From NCBI RefSeq assembly GCF_018614205.1, contig NZ_JAGGOS010000068.1:1-64000 (forward strand): a stretch of DNA of 64,000 nt, in the 5' to 3' direction. The stretch comes from Streptomyces sp. ISL-36 (lineage in GTDB: Bacteria > Actinomycetota > Actinomycetes > Streptomycetales > Streptomycetaceae). The notes under the pieces were generated by a model. It made no database searches. It had not been told where the DNA came from and saw nothing but the letters and a program-made list of their open reading frames with translations. This document shows, piece by piece, positions 25,484 through 33,464 of the stretch; position 1 is the stretch's first letter, and each line of letters opens with the position of its first letter. Position numbers and translations under genes: made by a program.

Positions 25484-25525
25484 GCCCGGGGCCGCACGGT
25501 GATCCTTCACCGCGCGGCCCCGGGC
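25484..25525 (+). terminator. Terminator after etfA
   Basis: The arms 25484-25502 and 25507-25525 form a stem of 18 pairs with one A-C mismatch around a four-base loop (TCCT), followed by CGTTTCGG. It is one of the most stable hairpins in the window. Confidence 0.85.
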
Positions 25526-25540
25526 CGTTTCGGACAACCA

Positions 25541-25603
25541 TTGACTCAGGTCCCGGCGGACTACTAACTTCGCTATACGGATTGTTGATTCCGTGAAGCG
25601 GAA
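25541..25603 (+). promoter_or_regulatory. Promoter and IclR-type operator of the DUF6986 gene
   Basis: TTGACT (25541-25546) and TAACTT (25565-25570) are 18 bases apart and look like a housekeeping promoter. About 12 bases past the expected start point lies TTCCG-TGAAG-CGGAA (25589-25603), a perfect five-base inverted repeat of the kind bound by IclR-family repressors. Binding there would block transcription. Confidence 0.55.
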
Positions 25604-25619
25604 AACAGGAGGATGTGGG

Positions 25620-26909
25620 ATGGGTCAGCAGGAGAAGGTGTCGACGAGCCTCGCCGGAGCGGTCAGCGAGGGCATCAGCGCCTCCCTCGCAGCGGTGGAC
25701 GCCGAGCTCGACCGGCGCTACCCGGGAGACCCGGGAACCCGTCAGCCCGTCCACACCGTCTACGTCCCCGGCAACGCCTTCGACGCCGGAACCATCCGCT
25801 CCTGGGGCGACCAGGCCCTCGCCGCCCTCGACGAGCACGCACCCGACGCCGCCTCCTTCGCCGCCGTCCTCGGCCTCCCCGACAGCCTCGCCGAGGACGT
25901 CCACGGCCGCGTCCGCGCCAAGCTGGAGCGCGAGCCCATCGAAGACCTGCGGGTCGACTTCGAGGACGGCTACGCGGGCGCCGACGAGGACCACGACGCC
26001 GCCCGCGCCGCCCGGCTGATCGCCGAGGCGTACAAGAACTCCACCGCCGCCCCCTACATGGGCATCCGGATGAAGTGCATGGAGTCCGCCGTACGCGACC
26101 GGGGCATCCGCACCACCGACATCTTCCTCACCGGCCTCATGGAGAACGGCGGCCTCCCCGACGGCCTCGTCCTCACCCTCCCCAAGGTCACCTACCCCGA
26201 GCAGGTCTCCGCCTTCGTCCGCCTGCTGGAGGCCTTCGAGAAGGCCCACGGCCTGGACGCCGGCCGCCTCGGCTTCGAGATCCAGATCGAGACCAGCCAG
26301 TCCATCCTCGCCGCCGACGGCACCGCCGCCGTCGCCCGCATGATCGACGCCGCCGAGGGCCGCGCCACCGGACTGCACTACGGCACCTTCGACTACAGCG
26401 CCTGCCTCGGCGTCTCCGCCGCCTACCAGGCCAGCGACCACCCGGCCGCCGACCACGCCAAGGCGATCATGCAGGTCGCCGCCGCCGGCACCGGCGTACG
26501 GGTCTCCGACGGCTCCACCAACGTCCTGCCCGTCGGCTCCACCGAGCACGTCCACGAGGCCTGGCGCCTCCACTACGGCCTCACCCGCCGCGCCCTCGCC
26601 CGCGCCTACTACCAGGGCTGGGACATGCACCCGGCCCACATCCCCACCCGTTACGCCGCCGTCTTCGCCTTCTACCGCGAGGGATTCGAGACCGCCGCGA
26701 AGCGCCTCTCCGCCTACGCCAACCACGCCGGCGGCGATGTCATGGACGAGCCCGCCACGGCCAAGGCGCTCAGCTCCTACCTGCTGCGCGGCATCGACTG
26801 CGGCGCCCTCGACACCGCCGAGGTCGACGCGCTCACCGGCATGACCCGCGCCGACCTGGCCCGCTTCGCGGCCCCGCGCCGCGGAGATCTGACGGCGACG
26901 GCGCAGTAA
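25620..26909 (+). CDS. DUF6986 protein, HpcH/HpaI aldolase/citrate-lyase-like fold
   Basis: This 429-residue protein has the TIM-barrel features of the HpcH/HpaI and citrate lyase beta group: DLRVDFEDGYAGADEDHD with the metal-binding acid, RMKCME, LGFEIQIETSQSIL with the second acidic residue, and LHYGTFDYSACLG. It probably splits or joins a CoA-free or CoA-bound oxo acid; the substrate is not known. I choose ATG 25620 behind AGGAGG rather than the GTG at 25593, which lies in the operator. The IclR-type palindrome upstream is reminiscent of glyoxylate or allantoin gene control, which would fit an aldolase- or malate-synthase-like reaction (inference). Confidence 0.82.
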   Translation: MGQQEKVSTSLAGAVSEGISASLAAVDAELDRRYPGDPGTRQPVHTVYVPGNAFDAGTIRSWGDQALAALDEHAPDAASFAAVLGLPDSLAEDVHGRVRAKLEREPIEDLRVDFEDGYAGADEDHDAARAARLIAEAYKNSTAAPYMGIRMKCMESAVRDRGIRTTDIFLTGLMENGGLPDGLVLTLPKVTYPEQVSAFVRLLEAFEKAHGLDAGRLGFEIQIETSQSILAADGTAAVARMIDAAEGRATGLHYGTFDYSACLGVSAAYQASDHPAADHAKAIMQVAAAGTGVRVSDGSTNVLPVGSTEHVHEAWRLHYGLTRRALARAYYQGWDMHPAHIPTRYAAVFAFYREGFETAAKRLSAYANHAGGDVMDEPATAKALSSYLLRGIDCGALDTAEVDALTGMTRADLARFAAPRRGDLTATAQ

Positions 26910-26996
26910 CCGCACCGGAACCACCCGCGCGGAGGCCGTGACCGGGGCCCCGTACTCTGTACGCGTTCCACACAGCTCACAGAGAACGGGGCATCG

Positions 26997-28811
26997 GTGT
27001 CTTCGGGGGAGAACGAGCGGCTGGCCGGCCGCTACCGGGTCGTGCGCCGACTGGGCCGCGGCGGTATGGGCGTGGTCTGGCGGGCCGTCGACGAGGTCCT
27101 CGGTCGCGAGGTCGCCGTCAAGGAACTGCGGACCTACAACGACTCGTCGGGGCCGGAACTGGCCGATCTGCACCTGCGGATGCAGCGGGAGGCCAGAGCG
27201 GCGGCCCGCGTACGGCATCCCGGGGTCATCGCCGTCCACGACGTGACCGAGCATCAGGGCCGGCCCGTCATCGTCATGGAGCTCGTCGACGGGCCCTCGC
27301 TCGACGACGTGCTGAGCGAGCGCGGGGTCCTGGACCCGCGAGAGGCGGCGGCGATCGGAGCCGCGGTCCTGGAGGCGCTGGCCGCCGCACACGACGTCGG
27401 TGTGCTCCACCGGGACGTGAAGCCGGGCAACGTCCTGCTCGACAGGAGCGGGCGGGTCGTCCTCACCGACTTCGGCATCGCCGCCATGGACGACCCCGGC
27501 GACGGTTCCACCACCCGTCTGACCCGCAGCGGCGAGATCGTCGGCTCCCTGGACTACCTGGCGCCGGAGCGCGCCCAGGGCCAACAGCCCGGACCCGCCT
27601 CCGACGTCTGGGCGCTCGGCGCCACGCTGTACGCGGCCGTCGAGGGCTCCTCCCCCTTCCGGCGGACCTCGACGTGGTCGACGCTCAACGCCATCGTCGT
27701 GGAACCGCTGCCCGAGCCGCGCAGAGCCGGTGCGCTCGCCCCCGTACTCCAGCAACTGATGGACAAGGACCCGGCACGGCGCCCCGACGCCCGGTCGGCG
27801 GCCCGGCTGCTGACCGCCGTGGCCCAGGGCCAGGACGCCACGGCGACTGCGGCGACTCCGGCAACTGGGGTGATGGGCGCGACGCCGTACGCGGGCCCGG
27901 GACCCGTACCCGTACCAGTGCCGACCGAGCGCAACGCGATGCCGCACCAGCCGGAGGGGTTCGGCCCGGCGGGGTTCGGCCCGGCCTCCCTCCACCAGGG
28001 CGACGGATTCGGGCACGGGTCGCCGCAGGCTCCGCACCCCGTCGCCCCGCCCGCCGCCGCGATACCGGAGGCCGGCCGTTCGGGGGCGGGGAAGGCCTCC
28101 GAACGGAAGCGTTCCACGGCGCTGGTCGCCGCGGCGGTCGCCTCCGTGCTGCTCGTCGGCGGCGGAGTGACGTACGCCCTGGTGGAGCGGGACGGCGGCT
28201 CCGAGGAGAAGCAACTGGCAGGCGGCCAGGCGTCGCCGACCGCCGCCGAAAGCCCCGGCCGGGCGATCGACCCCGGCTCCGTCGGCTCGACGGCGTCCGC
28301 GAGCGCGTCCGCTTCGGCCACGCCGTCGAAGGACGGCACGACGAAGCCCGCCTCCCCGTCGCCCTCGGCGGCGACGAAGGCGCCGGTGCCGGGCTCGGGC
28401 AGCGGCGGGACGACGGCGGGTGGGGGCACCACCGGCGGTGGCACCACCGGCTCCACGACGAGCGGCGGCAGTGGCACGAGCGGGTCCTCGACCACGACGG
28501 GCGGCGCCGGATCGCCCACGCAGCCGGCGCCCGTCTGCCACCCCACGGGCGGTGGCACGTACGACTGCCAGGTGTGGCGCACGGAGAAGACGTACAGCCG
28601 TTCGGGCGCCCAGATGGGGATCCTCAACGCCGGCACCAACTACTTCTACTGCCAGGCCGATCTGGGCCGGCGGGAGACGTCCGGCGAGTGGACGAACGTC
28701 TGGTGGGCCAGGACGGACGACGACAGCGGCAACACCGACGTCTACTTCAGCGTCGTGTACATCAAGGGCGGCGACAACGACCAGCCGGTGCCGGGCCTGC
28801 CGGTCTGCTGA
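26997..28811 (+). CDS. Membrane Ser/Thr protein kinase (PknB-like) with an extracellular domain
   Basis: The N-terminal Hanks-type kinase domain (about residues 10-270) is complete: GRGGMGVVWRAVD, the lysine in VAVKELR, HRDVKPGNVLL, DFGIA and APERAQG. A linker rich in Pro, Ala and Gly follows, then one membrane segment (about residues 375-397). The outside part is a long Ser/Thr/Gly tract, then a final domain of about 90 residues with four cysteines (CHPTGGGTYDC, FYCQADLG and a C-terminal Cys). PASTA repeats are absent, so the ligand is probably not muropeptide. GTG 26997 begins ten residues before the kinase fold. It has 604 residues and stands before a lipoprotein gene that may be co-transcribed. 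Confidence 0.93.
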   Translation: MSSGENERLAGRYRVVRRLGRGGMGVVWRAVDEVLGREVAVKELRTYNDSSGPELADLHLRMQREARAAARVRHPGVIAVHDVTEHQGRPVIVMELVDGPSLDDVLSERGVLDPREAAAIGAAVLEALAAAHDVGVLHRDVKPGNVLLDRSGRVVLTDFGIAAMDDPGDGSTTRLTRSGEIVGSLDYLAPERAQGQQPGPASDVWALGATLYAAVEGSSPFRRTSTWSTLNAIVVEPLPEPRRAGALAPVLQQLMDKDPARRPDARSAARLLTAVAQGQDATATAATPATGVMGATPYAGPGPVPVPVPTERNAMPHQPEGFGPAGFGPASLHQGDGFGHGSPQAPHPVAPPAAAIPEAGRSGAGKASERKRSTALVAAAVASVLLVGGGVTYALVERDGGSEEKQLAGGQASPTAAESPGRAIDPGSVGSTASASASASATPSKDGTTKPASPSPSAATKAPVPGSGSGGTTAGGGTTGGGTTGSTTSGGSGTSGSSTTTGGAGSPTQPAPVCHPTGGGTYDCQVWRTEKTYSRSGAQMGILNAGTNYFYCQADLGRRETSGEWTNVWWARTDDDSGNTDVYFSVVYIKGGDNDQPVPGLPVC

Positions 28812-28883
28812 GCCGTTCGCCGGGGCGCGCACGCGGTCCCACTCGCTATGATGCGGCTCGGTTTTCCGGCCTGAGGGGGATAC

Positions 28884-29558
28884 GTGTCGACTCGCATGGT
28901 GACCGCGCTTGCTGTGGGCTCACTGGTACTGGTGGCGGGATGTTCGGGCGGGGACGGTGACTCCAAGAGCGAACCGCCGCCCACCAGCGCGGAGTCGACA
29001 CCGACCGCCTCACAGCCCAGGTACACCACGTTCGCCGACTTCCCGGGCAAGGACTTCGTGACGACCGAACCGGGGATGCGGCTCGGCGTGCGGGTGAAAC
29101 CCGTGGACACCAGTTGGACACCCGAACTGGCAGGCAAGTCGGCTGACGCCGGGAAGCACTATGTCGCCGTCTATGTCGCGGTGACCGGGGAGCTCGCCGA
29201 CCGCGGGGTCGAGGACGTCAAGCTCCAGTATCTTCGGCTGAAGTTCAAGTCGACGGAACGGCCGTGTGAGTTCGGGGAGAGCGGCTACTGCTACGGCGAG
29301 GCGTACCCCAGCAGCGAGATCGTCGAGCTCGACGACGTCCAGGAGGACGCGGGCGGCGATTGGCGCAGCTACAGCTGGCGCGAGTCCTTCCTCGGGCGCG
29401 ACATCGAGCGAGGCGTGACCAAGATCGGCGTGGTCGGGTTCAGCCTGCCGGACACGGAGAAGGCGACGTCGTTCGAGCTGTGCGGCCCCACGAAGGAAGC
29501 CATGGTGGACACCGACGAATTCGCCTGCGTCCCGATCAAGGCTCCCGACCGGACCTAG
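28884..29558 (+). CDS. Lipoprotein of unknown function
   Basis: The N-terminus is a lipoprotein signal with lipobox LVAGC around residue 20, followed by a Ser/Pro/Thr linker. The mature domain contains four further cysteines, two of which (PCEFGESGYCYG) are close together and could form a disulfide. No family is recognised; the pattern of beta-strands resembles the immunoglobulin-like lipoproteins of actinomycetes. GTG 28884 starts 72 bases behind the kinase stop on the same strand, so it may be a surface partner of the kinase. It has 224 residues. Confidence 0.8.
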   Translation: MSTRMVTALAVGSLVLVAGCSGGDGDSKSEPPPTSAESTPTASQPRYTTFADFPGKDFVTTEPGMRLGVRVKPVDTSWTPELAGKSADAGKHYVAVYVAVTGELADRGVEDVKLQYLRLKFKSTERPCEFGESGYCYGEAYPSSEIVELDDVQEDAGGDWRSYSWRESFLGRDIERGVTKIGVVGFSLPDTEKATSFELCGPTKEAMVDTDEFACVPIKAPDRT

Positions 29559-29638
29559 TGTCACCCGCCAGTTCGAGATCTTCGCCAGCGGCGGTGATCA
29601 GGACCATGACGTGAGGTCGCGTCGTTGACGGACAAGAC

Positions 29639-30670
29639 CTAGGCCGGCGGCGGGATCTCGCCGGAGCCGCGTGCGATCAGCCTCGTGCCCAGAACCACCC
29701 GGGACGGTGCCTCCTCGATGCCGTCAAGGCGGCGGAAGAGGCGTTCGGCCGCTGTGCGGCCGAGGGCCGCCGCGTCCTGGGCGATGACGGTGATGCCGAG
29801 GAGGTCGGCGAGCTCGATGTCGTCGAACCCGACCAGTGCCACCGGGTGTTCGCGGCCGGCCAGTGCCCGTACCGCCGTGACCGTCACCCGGTTGTTGCCC
29901 GCGAAGAGCGCCGTGACCGGCTCCGGCCCCGACACCATCGCCGTGACCGCGTCCCGTACCCGCTCCGGGTCCGTGGGGCCGAGCGAGAGCCAGGCGTCCT
30001 CGACCTCCAGGTCCGCGTCCTCCATCGCCGCCCGGTAGCCGCGCAGTCGCTCGGTCGCCGTGTGGATGCGGGGCTGGTCACCGATGAACCCGATCCGGCG
30101 GTGGCCGTGCGCGATCAGATGGGCCACCCCTGCGCGGGAGCCGCCGAAGCTGTCCGAGAGAACGGCATCGGCGTCGATCCGGCCCGCCGGGCGGTCCACG
30201 AAGACGGTGGCGACACCGGCCTTCATCTCCGGCTCCAGATAGCGGTGGTCGGTGCCCGCGGGGATCACGATGAGCCCGTCGACCCGGCGCGCGCACAGAG
30301 CGAGCGCCAACTCCTGCTCCCGGTCCGGGTCCTCCGCGCTGGATCCGTTGATGAGCAGCGCGCCGTGGGCCCGGGCGACCTCCTCGACCGCGCGGCTGAG
30401 CGGACCGTAGAACGGGTCGGCGAGGTCCTCCAGGACCAGACCGACCGAGGCGGTACGGCCCTTGCGCAGAACCCGGGCGCTGTCGTTGCGCCGGAAGCCG
30501 AGGGAGTCGATGGCCTCCTGCACCCGGCGCTCGGTGTCCGGCGTGACCCCCGCTTCGCCGTTGACGACGCGGGAGACCGTCTTCAGCCCGACGCCCGCCC
30601 GGGCGGCGACGTCCTTCATCGTGGGCCGATTGCCGTAGCGGTGCTCGGGGCGGCGGGCGGTCTCGGCCAC
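29639..30670 (-). CDS. LacI-family transcriptional repressor
   Basis: The N-terminal helix-turn-helix MKDVAARAGVGLKTVSRVVN is followed by the hinge helix region SARVLRKGRTASVGLVL and a periplasmic-binding-protein-like sugar domain with SHGHRRIGFIGD-type and FAGNNRVTVTAVRAL motifs. I take the GTG at 30670, giving 343 residues, the family norm; a TTG-start version from 30748 would cover the operator. It is divergent from the ROK kinase gene. A perfect 12-base palindrome in the gap is a classic LacI-type site, so the protein probably controls itself and the kinase in response to a sugar. Confidence 0.9.
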   Translation of the reverse strand: MAETARRPEHRYGNRPTMKDVAARAGVGLKTVSRVVNGEAGVTPDTERRVQEAIDSLGFRRNDSARVLRKGRTASVGLVLEDLADPFYGPLSRAVEEVARAHGALLINGSSAEDPDREQELALALCARRVDGLIVIPAGTDHRYLEPEMKAGVATVFVDRPAGRIDADAVLSDSFGGSRAGVAHLIAHGHRRIGFIGDQPRIHTATERLRGYRAAMEDADLEVEDAWLSLGPTDPERVRDAVTAMVSGPEPVTALFAGNNRVTVTAVRALAGREHPVALVGFDDIELADLLGITVIAQDAAALGRTAAERLFRRLDGIEEAPSRVVLGTRLIARGSGEIPPPA

Positions 30671-30743
30671 AGTGCGCAGATCCTCTGTCTCGTCGGGACG
30701 GGCTCGTCGGATGCCGTCGTGATGTTGTCGAGCATAGGCCCTG

Positions 30744-30755
30744 GACAACGTTGTC
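30744..30755. promoter_or_regulatory. LacI-type operator
   Basis: GACAACGTTGTC is a perfect 12-base palindrome centred on CG, the hallmark of LacI-family sites. A half-site GTTGTC occurs about 20 bases away (30724-30729). It lies between the divergent lacI-type and ROK kinase genes. Confidence 0.75.
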
Positions 30756-30823
30756 AGAGGGGGAGAGACTGTAGGTCACACCGATCAACCGCCCTCGGCT
30801 GCCCTTCTGGAGATACCGCGCCC

Positions 30824-31792
30824 ATGCATACGGACCTCGCCGCCGGCCCCGTCGTCGCCCTCGACATCGGCGGGACCAAGATCGCCGGCGCGCTGGTGGA
30901 CGGGGCCGGTCGCCTTCTCGTACGGGCCCAACGGCCCACTCCCGCCCGGGAGGACGGGGAGACGGTGATGCGCGCGGTCGAGGAGGTGCTCGCGGAGCTG
31001 GCGGCCACCCCGCTGTGGGACGCGGCGCAGGCGGTGGGCATCGGCAGCGCGGGTCCCGTGGACGCCGCCGCGGGCACGGTCAGCCCCGTCAACGTCCCCG
31101 GCTGGCGCGGATTTCCGCTGGTCGAGCGGGTCGGCCGGGCCGTGGACGGCCGACCGGTCACCCTGGTCGGCGACGGCGTCGCCATGACGGCGGCCGAGCA
31201 CTGGCAGGGCGCGGCCCGTGGCCACGACAACGCACTCTGCCTCGTCGTCTCGACGGGCGTGGGCGGTGGTCTGGTGCTCGGAGGGAAGGTGCACTCCGGC
31301 CCCACGGGGAACGCCGGTCACATCGGCCACATCAGCGTGGACCTGGACGGCGACCCATGCGCCTGCGGCGGGCGTGGCTGTGTCGAGCGGATCGCGAGTG
31401 GCCCCCACATCGCCCGCCGCGCCCTGGAGAACGGCTGGCGGCCCGGCCCCGAGGGCGACACCTCGGCCGCCGCGGTGGCCGCCGCGGCGGCGGCGGGGGA
31501 CCCGATCGCGGTCGCCTCCTTCGAACGTGCCGCGCAGGCGCTGGCGGCCGGCATCGCGGCCACCGCGACCCTGGTCGAGATCGACATCGCGGTCGTGGGC
31601 GGGGGAGTGGCGGGCGCCGGAGAAGTCCTCTTCGCCCCGCTCCGCCGCAGCCTGCGCGCCTACGCCACGCTGTCGTTCGTCCGCGGCCTGGAGGTCGTCC
31701 CCGCCCTCACGGGCACGGACGCCGGACTCCTCGGCGCCGCGGCGGCCGCGTTCCCGAGCAGCCGCCCCGAAGCGACCCGCCTCGCGGGCTGA
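30824..31792 (+). CDS. ROK-family sugar kinase (glucokinase-like)
   Basis: It should phosphorylate a hexose or N-acetylhexosamine with ATP. The phosphate-binding loop is ALDIGGTKIAGALVD, the catalytic region includes VGDGVAMTAAEHWQG, the ROK histidine motif is NAGHIGHISVD, and the zinc site is CACGGRGCVER. ATG 30824 follows a GGAG stretch. It has 322 residues without an N-terminal DNA-binding domain, so it is an enzyme rather than a NagC-type regulator. The divergent LacI-type gene and shared operator suggest sugar-inducible control. Confidence 0.92.
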   Translation: MHTDLAAGPVVALDIGGTKIAGALVDGAGRLLVRAQRPTPAREDGETVMRAVEEVLAELAATPLWDAAQAVGIGSAGPVDAAAGTVSPVNVPGWRGFPLVERVGRAVDGRPVTLVGDGVAMTAAEHWQGAARGHDNALCLVVSTGVGGGLVLGGKVHSGPTGNAGHIGHISVDLDGDPCACGGRGCVERIASGPHIARRALENGWRPGPEGDTSAAAVAAAAAAGDPIAVASFERAAQALAAGIAATATLVEIDIAVVGGGVAGAGEVLFAPLRRSLRAYATLSFVRGLEVVPALTGTDAGLLGAAAAAFPSSRPEATRLAG

Positions 31793-31818
31793 GATTCGGA
31801 GAGTGCCGTTCCGGTGCC

Positions 31819-31908
31819 TGCGGCCTGAGGCCTGCGCGGCCGGCTTCCGGCGAGGCGCGAGCATGCGGCCTGAGGCCTGCGCGGCCGGCTTCCGGCGTGC
31901 GGCGAGCA
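31819..31908. repeat. 45-base tandem duplication behind the ROK kinase gene
   Basis: Units 31819-31863 and 31864-31908 are identical over their first 34 bases and differ slightly at the end; a third copy starts at 31909 but breaks off. No function is visible. Confidence 0.8.
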
Positions 31909-31934
31909 TGCGGGCGGCCGCTCGGCACCGGCGG

Positions 31935-32114
31935 TCAGGCGCCGACGCTCTGGGGCGTCCTCTGCGAGACGATCACCAGGAACGTGTCGGACTCCAGGTC
32001 CATCACCACCTCCGCCTCGAGCCCCTCGTCCCGGCGCGCACTGGCGAACTCCTCGGCGGGCCAGCTGCCCCGCGGGCCTCCTGCGGGAAACCTCTCCAAT
32101 ACCGTGCGGATCAT
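31935..32114 (-). CDS. Small protein of unknown function (59 residues)
   Basis: ATG 32114 stands behind AAGGGGG and opens a frame for an acidic 59-residue protein: MIRTVLERFPAGGPRG, then PAEEFASARRDEGLEAEVVM and a hydrophobic strand TFLVIVSQ. The composition and predicted strand-helix-strand order look like a real small folded protein, and similar short genes occur in other streptomycetes to my knowledge. No function can be assigned. It is divergent from the TmrB-Nudix gene, with a palindrome between them. Confidence 0.6.
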   Translation of the reverse strand: MIRTVLERFPAGGPRGSWPAEEFASARRDEGLEAEVVMDLESDTFLVIVSQRTPQSVGA

Positions 32115-32194
32115 CCTCGTACCCCCTTGCCTCGCCGGTCCAACGACGGTCCGAAGCGCAGTGTTACGCACCGGGCCGCACGCGCGTTCGTTCC

Positions 32195-32208
32195 GTGAGG
32201 CGTCTCAC
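32195..32208. promoter_or_regulatory. Palindrome between two divergent genes
   Basis: GTGAG-GCGT-CTCAC is a perfect five-base inverted repeat in the gap between the 59-residue gene and the TmrB-Nudix gene. It could be an operator for either; no regulator gene is next to it. Confidence 0.4.
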
Positions 32209-32320
32209 ATACCCCGTTTGTTCTGTCCGACGCGCGATGGGACCCCTCCGGTTCCCCCCGGGGGTTTCCGTGGCAGGGTGTTCCGGGCAAGCCACTGAGG
32301 GCTACCGAAGAGGGGGAATC

Positions 32321-33361
32321 GTGATCGTCTGGATCAACGGTGCGTTCGGCGCGGGGAAGTCCAGCACCGCGCGCGAGCTGGTCGATCTGATCCCGAACAG
32401 CACACTGTACGACCCCGAGCTCATCGGCGGCGCGATGAGTTGGCTGTTGCCGCAGAAGCGGCTCGCCGAGGTCAACGACTTCCAGGACCTGCCGATCTGG
32501 CGCCGCATGGTCGTGGACACCGCCGCCGCCCTGCTCGCCGAGGTCGGCGGGGTCCTCGTCGTCCCGATGACCCTGCTCCGCCAGGAGTACCGCGACGAGA
32601 TCTTCGGCGGACTCGCCGCCCGGCGCATTCAGGTGCGGCACGTCCTGCTCGCCCCGGACGAAACGATCCTGCGCGAGCGGATACGAGGCCGGACACCCGA
32701 CCACTCCGACCCCGAGGAACTCACCCGCGTCCGCCAGTGGTCCTACGACCACATCGAGCCCTACCTCACCGCCGTGCACGACTGGCTGGGCGCCGACGCC
32801 TACATGGTCGACACCTCCGCACTCACCACCGCCGAGACCGCCCGCACCGTCGCCGAGGCGGTCGCCTCCGGCACGGTCGCCCCCTGCGGCATCGTGCAGA
32901 CCCCCGAACCCACCGGAGAGACCCTCGCGGCCGGAGTGCTGCTCTTCGACGAGCACGACCGCTTCCTGCTCGTCGATCCCACGTACAAGCCGGGCTGGGA
33001 GTTCCCCGGCGGCGTCGTCGAGCCCGGCGAACCGCCCGCCCGCGCCGGCATGCGCGAGGTCGCCGAGGAGATAGGGCTCCAACTCGACTCCGTACCCGGC
33101 CTGTTGCTCGTCGACTGGGAACGGCCCGAACCGCCCGGCTACGGCGGCCTCCGGCTCCTCTTCGACGGCGGCCGGCTGCCCGCCGCGGAGGCCGAGCGGC
33201 TCCTCCTGCCCGGCGCGGAACTGCGCGGCTGGCGCTTCGTCACCGAGGAGGAGGCCGCCGACCTGCTGCCGCCCGTTCGCTACCGCCGTCTCCGCTGGGC
33301 CCTGCGCGCCCGCGAACGCGGCACCGTACTGAACCTGGAGGCCGGGGTGCCGGTCGGCTGA
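32321..33361 (+). CDS. P-loop kinase-like (TmrB type) and Nudix hydrolase fusion
   Basis: The first half (residues 1-175 or so) starts MIVWINGAFGAGKSSTAREL, a P-loop NTPase opening very close to the tunicamycin resistance protein TmrB, with YDPELIGGAM and the arginine-rich lid RERIRGRTPDHSDPEEL. The second half is a Nudix domain: GWEFPGGVVEPGEPPARAG and the Nudix box ending REVAEEIGLQL. GTG 32321 stands seven bases behind GGGGGAA and directly before the P-loop strand. It has 346 residues. The two activities, binding or phosphorylating a small molecule and hydrolysing a nucleoside diphosphate derivative, could act on linked substrates such as a nucleotide-like antibiotic (inference). Confidence 0.85.
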   Translation: MIVWINGAFGAGKSSTARELVDLIPNSTLYDPELIGGAMSWLLPQKRLAEVNDFQDLPIWRRMVVDTAAALLAEVGGVLVVPMTLLRQEYRDEIFGGLAARRIQVRHVLLAPDETILRERIRGRTPDHSDPEELTRVRQWSYDHIEPYLTAVHDWLGADAYMVDTSALTTAETARTVAEAVASGTVAPCGIVQTPEPTGETLAAGVLLFDEHDRFLLVDPTYKPGWEFPGGVVEPGEPPARAGMREVAEEIGLQLDSVPGLLLVDWERPEPPGYGGLRLLFDGGRLPAAEAERLLLPGAELRGWRFVTEEEAADLLPPVRYRRLRWALRARERGTVLNLEAGVPVG

Positions 33362-33464
33362 GCCCAGGCCGCCCTACGGCGAGGTGCCCGTCGGCTGAGC
33401 CGGGGCCGGCCGGGCTACGAGGAGGTGCCGGTCGGCGGAGCCAGGGCCGGCCGGCCTACGACGA
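33346..33464. repeat. Three imperfect copies of a 36-42-base unit joining two gene ends
   Basis: Units begin at 33346, 33382 and 33424, each starting GGTGCC(G/C)GTCGGC. The first holds the last codons and stop of the Nudix fusion gene, the third reaches into the last codons of the convergent metallo-beta-lactamase-fold gene (stop at 33456). Confidence 0.78.

Noticed and set aside
29559..29638. Possible insertion-sequence or gene remnant between the lipoprotein and LacI genes
   Set aside because: A short stretch reads like TRQFEIFASGGDQDHD in one frame and the heptamer GACCTAG occurs near both ends, but there are no inverted ends, no transposase motif and no target duplication that I can demonstrate.
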